The position numbers and the translations under genes are program-made. Shown one piece after another: positions 10,196 to 16,586 of a stretch of 18,680 bases of DNA. How positions within the stretch are numbered: position 1 is the stretch's first letter; every line of letters starts with the position of its first letter. The stretch comes from Candidatus Gastranaerophilales bacterium. GTDB lineage: Bacteria; Cyanobacteriota; Vampirovibrionia; Gastranaerophilales; Gastranaerophilaceae. The stretch is taken from NCBI GenBank assembly GCA_944323495.1, contig CALUSZ010000022.1, forward strand, positions 1-18,680, in the 5' to 3' direction. The notes beneath the pieces are model-generated. The model had not been told where the DNA came from, made no database searches, and saw only the letters and a program-made list of their open reading frames with translations.

Positions 10196-10791
10196 TAACT
10201 CATTCGGTCGGTTTATCGCTTGCACCTGCTTCATCTATAGAAAGCGGAGTTGCTGTAAGGGAGATTGCAACTGGAAATCTAATCTATGTTGACAAGCTGT
10301 TTTCTATGAATGATGTACAGTTATTTTTTGATAATTATCCGTCTCTTAAAAATTCTGTAATCTGTGTGTCACTGCCGTGGGATAATACAATGCTGGAGGG
10401 AAAGTGGAGAGTTTTATCAAAACCTTATCAGCTTATACATCAGTCTGTACATGCTTTTGTAAATAAGGATAACTGGATACAAAGATTTTCTACGCGCGGA
10501 TGTGAACTTTTTAGCAGACTTAAAGACGCAGGGGTGGATATTTACAGATTTGAAGTATATCTGACCAGACAAAAGTTTAATCTGTATTCTAATTATAAGG
10601 AACGCTCTTCTGCGGATTGTAAATTTCTGCAGTCTGCTTTAAAGTTTGAATACGGTATTGATAATCTGCCTGTAAATATGATGCCTGTTGCACAACTGGA
10701 AGCAATTGTCGGGGCGCTTGTTGCAGAAGAAAAGTTGAAGAATAATGCAGAAAAGATTTTTGAGTTTAAGGGATTGGATGTAATTAATTAA
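10192..10791 (+). CDS. Unknown protein coupled to motB, possibly RNase H-fold (DUF429-like)
   Basis: The 199-residue product has no signal peptide or membrane segment. The ATG overlaps the motB stop (ATGA), so it is probably translated by coupling and forms the third gene of the stator operon. The pattern loosely follows RNase H-fold proteins such as DUF429: an opening strand with GLSLAP and SGVAV, a later strand ICVSLPW, a segment RGCELFSRLKDAGVDIYRFEVY followed by a YK motif, and a closing helix QLEAIVGALVAEE similar to the DAlxAlxxA ending. The usual catalytic acids are not clearly kept: Ser replaces Asp in the first strand and Gln-Leu-Glu replaces the final Asp. It may therefore be a non-catalytic relative. 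No flagellar protein family that I know matches. The fold call is tentative; the coding call is firm. Confidence 0.8.
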   Translation: MITHSVGLSLAPASSIESGVAVREIATGNLIYVDKLFSMNDVQLFFDNYPSLKNSVICVSLPWDNTMLEGKWRVLSKPYQLIHQSVHAFVNKDNWIQRFSTRGCELFSRLKDAGVDIYRFEVYLTRQKFNLYSNYKERSSADCKFLQSALKFEYGIDNLPVNMMPVAQLEAIVGALVAEEKLKNNAEKIFEFKGLDVIN

Positions 10792-10807
10792 GAGTGTTTT
10801 GCTTTTG

Positions 10808-10819
10808 TTGTAATTACAA
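10808..10819. promoter_or_regulatory. Palindrome TTGTAATTACAA upstream of rubrerythrin
   Basis: A perfect 12-base palindrome centred about 30 bases upstream of the rubrerythrin -10 element, close to where a -35 would lie. Its AT-rich symmetry resembles the boxes bound by Fur/PerR-family metal or peroxide regulators, which would suit an oxygen-defence gene. The identity of any binding protein is not shown. Confidence 0.35.
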
Positions 10820-10840
10820 TAGAACATATATGTAAACTTG

Positions 10841-10849
10841 TGCTATAAT
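10841..10849 (+). promoter_or_regulatory. Extended -10 promoter of the rubrerythrin gene
   Basis: TGCTATAAT (10841-10849) is a perfect extended -10 box about 50 bases before the rubrerythrin ATG. The base run 17 bases upstream (AGAACA) is a poor -35, which is common for extended -10 promoters. Confidence 0.55.
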
Positions 10850-10897
10850 GAGCCTGTAAGAGAAGAAGAACTTATGAAAAAAAGAAAGGAATTAATT

Positions 10898-11443
10898 ATG
10901 GCAAAATATGTATGTAAAGTATGCGGTTATACAGCTGAAGGCGAAGCTCCTGAAAAATGCCCGGTTTGCGGCGCAGGTAAAGAAGCTTTTATTGAAATGG
11001 CAGAAGGCGAAAAGAATTATGCTGATGAACATAGAATCGGTGTAGCTAAAGATGTTGATGCTGAAATCCTTGAAGGATTGAGAGCTAATTTTATGGGCGA
11101 ATGCACAGAAGTCGGTATGTATATTGCAATGGCAAGACAGGCTGACAGAGAAGGTTATCCTGAAATTGCAGAAGCTTTCAAAAGATATGCGTTTGAAGAA
11201 GCTGACCATGCTTCAAGATTTGCAGAATTGTTAGGAGAAGTTGTTACAAATTCTACTAAGAAAAATCTTGAATTACGTGCAGAAGCTGAATTCGGCGCTT
11301 GCTCAGGCAAAATGGATATCGCTAAAAAGGCAAAAGCTTTAGGTCTTGATGCTATTCACGATACAGTTCATGAAATGGCAAAAGACGAAGCTCGCCACGG
11401 ACGCGGTTTTGACGGCTTGCTTGCAAGATATTTCGGAAAATAG
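10898..11443 (+). CDS. Reverse rubrerythrin (rubredoxin domain first)
   Basis: Rubrerythrins use a diiron centre to reduce hydrogen peroxide (reverse forms also oxygen) in the cytoplasm of anaerobes. The 181-residue product begins with a rubredoxin-like iron site, Cys6, Cys9, Cys21 and Cys24 (CKVCGY, CPVCGA), followed by a ferritin-like four-helix domain. Likely diiron ligands are in GECTE (Glu68, Glu71), FEEADH (Glu100/101, His104) and KDEARH (Glu164, His167). The rubredoxin domain at the N-terminus is the reverse order known from clostridia. The ATG at 10898 is chosen for the AAAGGA site seven bases upstream; longer in-frame starts add non-homologous residues. It has its own promoter and a strong terminator, so it is a single-gene unit. 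Confidence 0.95.
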   Translation: MAKYVCKVCGYTAEGEAPEKCPVCGAGKEAFIEMAEGEKNYADEHRIGVAKDVDAEILEGLRANFMGECTEVGMYIAMARQADREGYPEIAEAFKRYAFEEADHASRFAELLGEVVTNSTKKNLELRAEAEFGACSGKMDIAKKAKALGLDAIHDTVHEMAKDEARHGRGFDGLLARYFGK

Positions 11444-11453
11444 TTTTAAAATT

Positions 11454-11496
11454 AAAAGGGCGGTGCGGAATTTTATTCCGCACCGCCCTTTTTTTT
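11454..11496 (+). terminator. Strong intrinsic terminator after rubrerythrin
   Basis: A 17-base arm at 11454-11470 (core GGGCGGTGCGGAA) pairs perfectly with 11476-11492 around a five-base loop, followed by an unbroken T-run to 11496. This is a textbook Rho-independent terminator. The A-run at its left base means it could also stop transcription on the other strand. Confidence 0.95.
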
Positions 11497-11540
11497 GAGA
11501 TATAATTAATTCAGTAATATATTTTGAAGGGATTAATTAT

Positions 11541-14192
11541 ATGCTAAAAGGAAATGAGATTAGAAAATTATATTTAGATTATTTTAAAGATAAACATCAG
11601 CATACCATAGTTGAGAGTTCGAGCCTTGTGCCGGATAATCCGACAGTATTATTGACAACAGCTGGCATGCTTCAATTTTTGCCGATATTTTTAGGGATAC
11701 AGAAATGTCCTTATGAACCGGCAAGAGCAACTTCCTGCCAGAAATGCGCAAGAGCGGGCGGTAAGGATTCTGATATAGAAAACGTTGGAAGAACTCCAAG
11801 ACATCATACGTTTTTTGAAATGCTGGGGAACTTTTCTTTCGGCGATTATTATAAAAAAGAGGTTATTCCCTGGGCTTGGGAGTTTGTGACAGAGGTTTTG
11901 AAGTTAGACAAAGACAGACTCTGGATTACTATTTTTGAAACAGATGATGAAGCTTATGATATTTGGAGAAGTATTGGTGTTCCTGCAGAAAGAATAAAAA
12001 GAAAAGGCAAAAAGGACAATTTCTGGGGCCCTCCTGGTGCATCAGGCTCCTGCGGGCCTTGCTCTGAAATCCATTATGATTTAGGCGAGCAGTACAAGTG
12101 TTCGGATGATTGCGGAATTGATACTTGCGAATGCGACAGGTGGGTTGAGATTTGGAATCTTGTTTTTACTGAACTTTATCAGGACGAAGAAGGAAACCAG
12201 TCTCCTTTAGAGAAGAAAAATGTTGATACAGGTATGGGTTTAGAGCGTATTACAATGGTTTGTCAGGGGGTTGCTTCAACTTTTGAGACAGATCTTTTGA
12301 AGCCGATACTGGACAAAGTTTCAGAAATGAGCGGAGTGCCTTATAAAAAGTCTGAAAAAACAGATATTTCTCTAAGAATAATAACCGACCATGCAAGATG
12401 TGTTACATTCCTTATCTCTGACGGTGTAATCCCGGGAAATGAGGGAAGAAGCTATGTTCTTAGAATGATTTTAAGAAGAGCTCTCCGCCACGGAAAAATT
12501 CTGGGTATGGAGCTTCCGTTCCTTTACAAACTCGTGGATACAGTTGTTGAAATGTACGGCGAAGCTTATCCTGAGCTGGTTAAGAATAAGGCAAAAGTTA
12601 TTGATGTAATAAAGAAGGAAGAAGAACGTTTTGCTAAAACTCTTGATAGAGGGTACAAAATGCTTGACGAGTTTATTGCGGATAAGAAAGATATTGATGG
12701 AGAAAGTGCGTTTAAGCTCTATGATACGTACGGCTTCCCGTTTGAATTAACAAAAGAAATCGCATCGGAAAACGGATTAAATGTTGATGAAGAAGGATTT
12801 AAGGCTGCTATGCAGGAACAAAAAGACCGCGCAAAAGCAGCTGCTGCGAAGATTTCTGTAACAGGCGATATTAAATATGCAAAAGTGGAAGATGAAGTCG
12901 GCTCTACTGATTTTGTCGGGTATGAAGAAGATGTATGCACTGCAAAAATTCTTGCAGCAATTGAAGGCGAAGGGTTCGTTGATGTTGTATTAGATAGAAC
13001 TCCATTTTATGCAGAATGCGGCGGACAGATAGGTGATAGCGGTATTATATTTAATGATAATATGAAACTCGATGTTTTAACTACATTCAAGGTAAACCAT
13101 TTATTTGTTCACAGATGTCAGATTTTGAACGGTGAAATTAATATCGGAGATGAGGTTATCGCACAAATTGATTCTAAACGCCGTGCAGAAATCAGAGTTC
13201 ACCATACATCTGCTCACCTCCTGCAAGCAGCTTTAATCAAGGTTCTTGGTGATGAAGTTCATCAGGCCGGTTCGCAGGTAGAAGAAAACCGGATGAGATT
13301 TGATTTCACGTTCTCAAGAGCTATGACTCCTGATGAAATTCAAAAGACAGAAGATATTATGAATGAATGGATTGCAGAAAAGCTTCCGGTTCAGACAGAA
13401 GTTATGGGAATTGAAGAAGCTAAGCTTACCGGCGCAACTGCTTTATTTGGCGAAAAGTATGAAGATGAAGTCCGTGTAGTTTCAATCGGCGGTCAGAAAA
13501 AATGCAGATGCGGCGGTGATAAATGTAAAGGACATCACCACCACCATGAAGCGCATGAAGTTATTTCAATGGAATTTTGCGCAGGAACACACGCGAAAAA
13601 CACAGGCGATTTGAGAGTTGTAAAAATTGTATCAGAAGGTGCAATTTCAGCAGGTACAAGAAGAATAGAGCTTGTTGTCTCAAAGGCTGCAATTGATTAT
13701 TTGAACAAAAAAGCTAAGATTTCCGATATTTTAGAAGCGCGTTTTAAGGTTCATACAGAAGAAGTAATCGAGCGTGTTGATAAACTTGCGGAAGAAAATA
13801 AAGCCTTGTTAAAAGAGCTTGAACAAACCAAGGCTAATATGGCAAGGGATAAATTTTCAACATTTATCTCTAAAGCTCAGGAAATCGAAGGCGGAAAAAT
13901 GTTTATTTCCAAAATCGAAAACTTTGACGCTGATGCCGTAAAAGCAGGTGTAGAAATGCTTGCATCAAAATTAGGCGAAAGCATAATCATCTTAGCAAAT
14001 GAAAGAATGGTTATAGCCAAAGTAACCGAAGGCTTTGTTAAAAAAGGCGTTAATGCCGGCAAACTGGTCGGAGAAATAGCCCGCGCAACAGGTGCAAACG
14101 GCGGCGGACGTCCTAATTTTGCACAGGGTGGTGTGAAAGACGCTTCAAAACTTGATGAAGTTTTAGCCAGGATTGAAAGTGAATTAAAATAA
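11541..14192 (+). CDS. alaS: Alanyl-tRNA synthetase
   Basis: It charges tRNA-Ala and clears mischarged Ser/Gly-tRNA. At 883 residues it is full length. The N-terminal catalytic domain has RHHTFFEMLGNFSFGDYYK and the GPCSEIHYD block; the editing domain has the zinc motif His555-x3-His559 and CAGTH (Cys680, His684); a coiled coil and the C-terminal DHHA1 domain (GANGGGRPNFAQGG) finish the chain. The oddity is at about 651-673. Where most AlaRS proteins run straight from VVSIG to the strand before CxGTH, this one inserts a Cys/His-rich loop with Cys655, Cys657, Cys662, five consecutive His (665-669) and His672. GAAGGG nine bases before the ATG is the ribosome site. A TATAAT lies at 11501-11506 just after the preceding terminator, with a poor -35. 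Confidence 0.97.
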   Translation: MLKGNEIRKLYLDYFKDKHQHTIVESSSLVPDNPTVLLTTAGMLQFLPIFLGIQKCPYEPARATSCQKCARAGGKDSDIENVGRTPRHHTFFEMLGNFSFGDYYKKEVIPWAWEFVTEVLKLDKDRLWITIFETDDEAYDIWRSIGVPAERIKRKGKKDNFWGPPGASGSCGPCSEIHYDLGEQYKCSDDCGIDTCECDRWVEIWNLVFTELYQDEEGNQSPLEKKNVDTGMGLERITMVCQGVASTFETDLLKPILDKVSEMSGVPYKKSEKTDISLRIITDHARCVTFLISDGVIPGNEGRSYVLRMILRRALRHGKILGMELPFLYKLVDTVVEMYGEAYPELVKNKAKVIDVIKKEEERFAKTLDRGYKMLDEFIADKKDIDGESAFKLYDTYGFPFELTKEIASENGLNVDEEGFKAAMQEQKDRAKAAAAKISVTGDIKYAKVEDEVGSTDFVGYEEDVCTAKILAAIEGEGFVDVVLDRTPFYAECGGQIGDSGIIFNDNMKLDVLTTFKVNHLFVHRCQILNGEINIGDEVIAQIDSKRRAEIRVHHTSAHLLQAALIKVLGDEVHQAGSQVEENRMRFDFTFSRAMTPDEIQKTEDIMNEWIAEKLPVQTEVMGIEEAKLTGATALFGEKYEDEVRVVSIGGQKKCRCGGDKCKGHHHHHEAHEVISMEFCAGTHAKNTGDLRVVKIVSEGAISAGTRRIELVVSKAAIDYLNKKAKISDILEARFKVHTEEVIERVDKLAEENKALLKELEQTKANMARDKFSTFISKAQEIEGGKMFISKIENFDADAVKAGVEMLASKLGESIIILANERMVIAKVTEGFVKKGVNAGKLVGEIARATGANGGGRPNFAQGGVKDASKLDEVLARIESELK

Positions 14193-14197
14193 GTTTC

Positions 14198-14229
14198 AGG
14201 CCGGAGAAATCTGCAGATTTCTCCGGCCT
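14198..14229 (+). terminator. Perfect 32-base palindromic hairpin after alaS
   Basis: AGGCCGGAGAAATC and its exact complement flank a TGCA loop six bases after the alaS stop. The stem is long and GC-rich, but the plus strand continues TGACTTGAAAAC with no T-run, so it is not a canonical Rho-independent terminator. It may still act as a weak terminator or 3'-end stabiliser. It abuts the promoter of the next gene. Confidence 0.55.
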
Positions 14230-14233
14230 TGAC

Positions 14234-14261
14234 TTGAAAACTTCAAAAAATAGGTTATAAT
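14234..14261 (+). promoter_or_regulatory. Candidate promoter for the EF-hand gene
   Basis: TTGAAA (14234-14239) and a perfect TATAAT (14256-14261) are 16 bases apart. The start point would fall about 20-25 bases before the ATG at 14291. Confidence 0.55.
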
Positions 14262-14290
14262 TTAAATGTCGGTTTGAATGAGATTTTTTT

Positions 14291-14752
14291 ATGACAGCTA
14301 ATTTATCACTTAATTTGCAATTAATTCAGAGTGCTTCCGGAATGGCTTCCAATAATAGCGTTGTACCCCAGCAGAATAGTAAGCCTGCTGTTTACGCCAA
14401 AGAAGGGGATCCAAATTATAATGAAGAAATGGATTTGGATAAAGACGGTATTGTTACGATGGAAGAATACCAGAAGTATTGTGAAGAAAATAATATAAAT
14501 ACTGAAGAAGAGCAGATTCAGACAGTGCAGAACAAGGTTGATGCAATGCTTGAAAAAGATGCGGGCTTTTATGATGAATATATGGAATACTGCGAGCAAA
14601 ATGCATCAGCTGCAGGTAATACAGCACCAAATTCTGTAAGCATAGAAGCAAATGATACCGGATTTGTAATACACAACATTGGAAAAGCGCTAAACAGTTA
14701 TTCTAATGGTAATATCAATATCCCTGAAATGAAAATTGAACGCAATGCTTAA
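14291..14752 (+). CDS. Small single-EF-hand protein
   Basis: The 153-residue acidic product contains one canonical EF-hand calcium loop, DLDKDGIVTMEE at residues 48-59, with Asp48, Asp50, Asp52, Thr56 and the bidentate Glu59 in their expected places, flanked by NYNEEM and the helix YQKYCEENN. The rest is Gln/Asn/Ser-rich, with helices around 65-103 and little predicted order at either end. There is no signal peptide, so it is probably cytoplasmic, or exported by a route not visible here. The ribosome site is weak (GAG nine bases before the ATG). The stop codon overlaps that of tsaC in the tetramer TTAA. Calcium binding is inferred from the motif; partner and role are unknown. Confidence 0.8.
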   Translation: MTANLSLNLQLIQSASGMASNNSVVPQQNSKPAVYAKEGDPNYNEEMDLDKDGIVTMEEYQKYCEENNINTEEEQIQTVQNKVDAMLEKDAGFYDEYMEYCEQNASAAGNTAPNSVSIEANDTGFVIHNIGKALNSYSNGNINIPEMKIERNA

Positions 14753-15330
14753 ATTTCGATTTCACCTTGCCTGAAAATTATGGTTTTGCCGTCTTTGAAT
14801 CCTGCAACAGTTGAAGCTTTTCCTTTAGCTTCAAACCCGTAGTCGGGGATTACCAGATCCACCTTGTCTCCTACATATTTTAGGGCTTCTTCATAACTCA
14901 AAGCCGGCGGCTCGCCCGAAAGATTTGCGCTTGTTGTCGCAAGAACCCTGCCTTCTATATTTCTGCAAATCTCAGCAAAAATTTTATTATCCGGAATCCG
15001 CACTCCGACTGTCGGAAGAGAAGAGGTTATATAATCGGGAGTTTTTTCTGATTTTTCAAGAACAAGTGTTAGAGCTCCGGGAAAATATTTTTTGATTAAT
15101 TTTTGTGCCTCTTTTTCAATTGGTTGTTTTAAGTATTCAAAAAGGTTATAAAACTCGTCACTCATCAAAATTAAAGGCTTTTTCCCGTCTCTATGTTTAA
15201 TTTCATAAATCTTCTTTACAGCTTTTTCGCTTGATGGAAGGCAGCCCAGCCCCCAGACAGTATCTGTTACATAAGCTATAACCCCGTCATTTTTGAGTAT
15301 TTCATTAATTTTATTTATATTCTCAATCAT
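14749..15330 (-). CDS. tsaC: Threonylcarbamoyl-AMP synthase (TsaC/YrdC)
   Basis: It makes threonylcarbamoyl-AMP from threonine, bicarbonate and ATP for the universal t6A37 modification of ANN-decoding tRNAs. The 193-residue product is the single-domain form without the Sua5 C-terminal extension. Family motifs are TDTVWGLG (22-29), IKHR with Lys45 and Arg47, PGALTLVL, VRIPDN, TTSANLSG (about 132-139) and the late STV. The usual Pro before TDT is Val21 here, a mild departure. The ATG at 15330 follows AGGTGA. Its start region overlaps the promoter of the divergent yceD-rpmF cluster. Confidence 0.93.
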   Translation of the reverse strand: MIENINKINEILKNDGVIAYVTDTVWGLGCLPSSEKAVKKIYEIKHRDGKKPLILMSDEFYNLFEYLKQPIEKEAQKLIKKYFPGALTLVLEKSEKTPDYITSSLPTVGVRIPDNKIFAEICRNIEGRVLATTSANLSGEPPALSYEEALKYVGDKVDLVIPDYGFEAKGKASTVAGFKDGKTIIFRQGEIEI

Positions 15331-15335
15331 TATTC

Positions 15336-15364
15336 TTCACCTATTCTCTTTTTTATATTATAAT
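15336..15364 (+). promoter_or_regulatory. Candidate promoter of the yceD-rpmF-plsX-fabH cluster
   Basis: TTCACC (15336-15341) and a perfect TATAAT (15359-15364) are 17 bases apart. Transcription would start near 15371, about 40 bases before the first gene. The same bases read as TATAAT on the minus strand at 15362-15357, so a divergent tsaC promoter may overlap it. Confidence 0.55.
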
Positions 15365-15411
15365 ACGAGGGTAAATGTTTTTATATTACAAACTGAATTA
15401 AAGGAGAAAAA

Positions 15412-15657
15412 ATGGTTCAGCAATTCAACACACCTCAAAAAACAAGACAGGCTGTAATTCTGTTTTTGAAAGGTTCTGCCACTCCTGTTGTTATGTATTT
15501 TGATAACCCGCAGGCAGTATATGCGGAACTCAAGCAGCTTATGAAAAGCCCGACTCCGGTTCTTGTAGAAAAGGAACCGATTGGACCGATAAAAAAACTT
15601 TGTTTTGTATCGACACAGATTGCAGGATTGGTATTGCAGGAAGAACCGTATGCTTAA
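15412..15657 (+). CDS. Small 81-residue protein leading the yceD-rpmF cluster, function unknown
   Basis: I do not recognise this protein. It has a near-perfect ribosome site (AAAGGAG) and ends in an eight-base overlap with yceD (ATGCTTAA), so it is a real, coupled gene. The predicted pattern is strand (AVILFLKG), strand (PVVMYF), helix (PQAVYAELKQLMK), strand (PVLVEKE) and a final strand pair (KKLCFVS, IAGLVLQEE), a compact alpha/beta fold with one Cys (64). No zinc or RNA-binding motif is evident. Its position suggests a link to ribosome assembly or translation, but that rests only on the neighbours. Confidence 0.85.
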   Translation: MVQQFNTPQKTRQAVILFLKGSATPVVMYFDNPQAVYAELKQLMKSPTPVLVEKEPIGPIKKLCFVSTQIAGLVLQEEPYA

Positions 15658-16141
15658 AGTCTCGATTGACGATATAGAACGCGAACCCGATAAGACTCTT
15701 CATGTAGATTTTGATGATGAGATTAAAGAACTTGAGGGGTGCAAGATTACCGCAGAGTTGGATTTTAAGTCTCTGGGCGGTTTTATAGAAGCAAAAGGAC
15801 ACGCAGAAGGAGTAATTACGCTCGAGTGTGACAGGTGTCTCAATAAATTTCAATATGATTTAGATTTTGATATTGATGAAACTTTTGCAAAACATTCACT
15901 TTATGATGAATACGCTCAGGAGGTCGAACTCCAGTCAGGACAGTTTATTACGGATTTGAACGGCGAAAAAGAAATAGATGTTTATGACTTATTGTATCAA
16001 TCTGTAATATTACAGTTACCAAATAAAAAAGTTTGTGGTATAAATTGTAATGAGGGATTATTTGTATCAGATGAAGAAATAAAACCTCACGACAGCAGAA
16101 TGGATATTTTTAAAAATATTCCGATAGAAAAGAATAAATAA
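15650..16141 (+). CDS. yceD: YceD/DUF177 family protein (23S rRNA accumulation)
   Basis: YceD-type proteins are needed for normal 23S rRNA levels and sit next to rpmF in most bacteria. The start at 15650 overlaps the previous stop and is preceded by AGGAAG. The 163-residue product has the family's central CDRC motif (Cys60, Cys63) after GVITLE, and the C-terminal pair Cys129/Cys133 (CGINCNEGL), which together could bind a metal. The DVYDLLYQSVILQLP segment before the second Cys pair is also typical. rpmF follows after 46 bases. Confidence 0.92.
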   Translation: MLKVSIDDIEREPDKTLHVDFDDEIKELEGCKITAELDFKSLGGFIEAKGHAEGVITLECDRCLNKFQYDLDFDIDETFAKHSLYDEYAQEVELQSGQFITDLNGEKEIDVYDLLYQSVILQLPNKKVCGINCNEGLFVSDEEIKPHDSRMDIFKNIPIEKNK

Positions 16142-16187
16142 AAACCGATATATAAGTAGTACTCAAGAATAGAAAGGTATAGGAAAA

Positions 16188-16559
16188 ATGGCAGTACCAA
16201 AGAAAAGAACAGGGCACAGCGCTCAAGGAAAAAGAAGATCAAATTGGAAGGCAACAAAGCCTGAATTAACAACATGTCCTAATTGCGGTTCAAAGGTTTT
16301 AACTCACACAGTTTGTACAGCTTGCGGAACATATAAGGGCAAAGTTGTTTCAAGAAAAGCAGAAGGTTTTGCAGAAGAAGCAAAAGCTGAAGTAAAAGAA
16401 GCTAAAAAGACTAAAAAATCAACAAAGAAAGCTGAAGCTAAGGTTGAAGAAACTAAAGCAGAAGAAGCTGTAGTTGAAGAAAAAGTTGAAGAAGTAAAGG
16501 CAGAAGAAGAAGTTAAAGCTGAAGAAGCTGAAACAACGGAAGACAAGCCTGAAGCTTAG
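16188..16559 (+). CDS. rpmF: 50S ribosomal protein L32 with long Ala/Glu/Lys-rich C-terminal tail
   Basis: L32 is a small zinc-ribbon protein of the large ribosomal subunit. Residues 1-54 are typical: MAVPKKRTGHS, the basic RRSNWK segment, and a complete four-Cys zinc site (Cys30, Cys33, Cys43, Cys46) followed by TYKGKVV. Normal L32 stops at about 55-65 residues, but here the frame continues to 123 with a tail made almost wholly of Ala, Glu, Lys and Val, turning more acidic towards the end. The tail keeps an AT-rich GAA/GCA/AAA codon style like its neighbours and has no stop until 16557-16559. The gene sits in the standard yceD-rpmF-plsX order. Confidence 0.95.
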   Translation: MAVPKKRTGHSAQGKRRSNWKATKPELTTCPNCGSKVLTHTVCTACGTYKGKVVSRKAEGFAEEAKAEVKEAKKTKKSTKKAEAKVEETKAEEAVVEEKVEEVKAEEEVKAEEAETTEDKPEA

Positions 16560-16586
16560 TATCTAAGTAATAAAGGGAAGAGGAAG

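Noticed and set aside
9553..10203. 216-residue open frame antisense to motB
   Set aside because: It mirrors the codons of a clear MotB gene, is Ser/Leu/Ile-rich like typical antisense shadows, and has no recognisable domain.
10838..10897. Upstream ATG adding 20 residues to the rubrerythrin
   Set aside because: It would begin upstream of or inside the -10 box, and the rubredoxin domain begins naturally at the ATG at 10898 with its own ribosome site.
13533..13547. Run of five His codons in alaS that could suggest an engineered tag
   Set aside because: It lies inside the editing domain, within a native-looking Cys/His loop, not at a terminus.
14749..14752. Shared TTAA forming the stop codons of two convergent genes
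   Set aside because: Overlapping stops like this are common in compact genomes; noted under the gene entries but not a finding.
16304..16546. 80-residue Ser/Ala/Thr-rich frame antisense to the L32 tail
   Set aside because: It is the reverse complement of GAA/GCT/AAA-type repeats and shows no features of a real gene.
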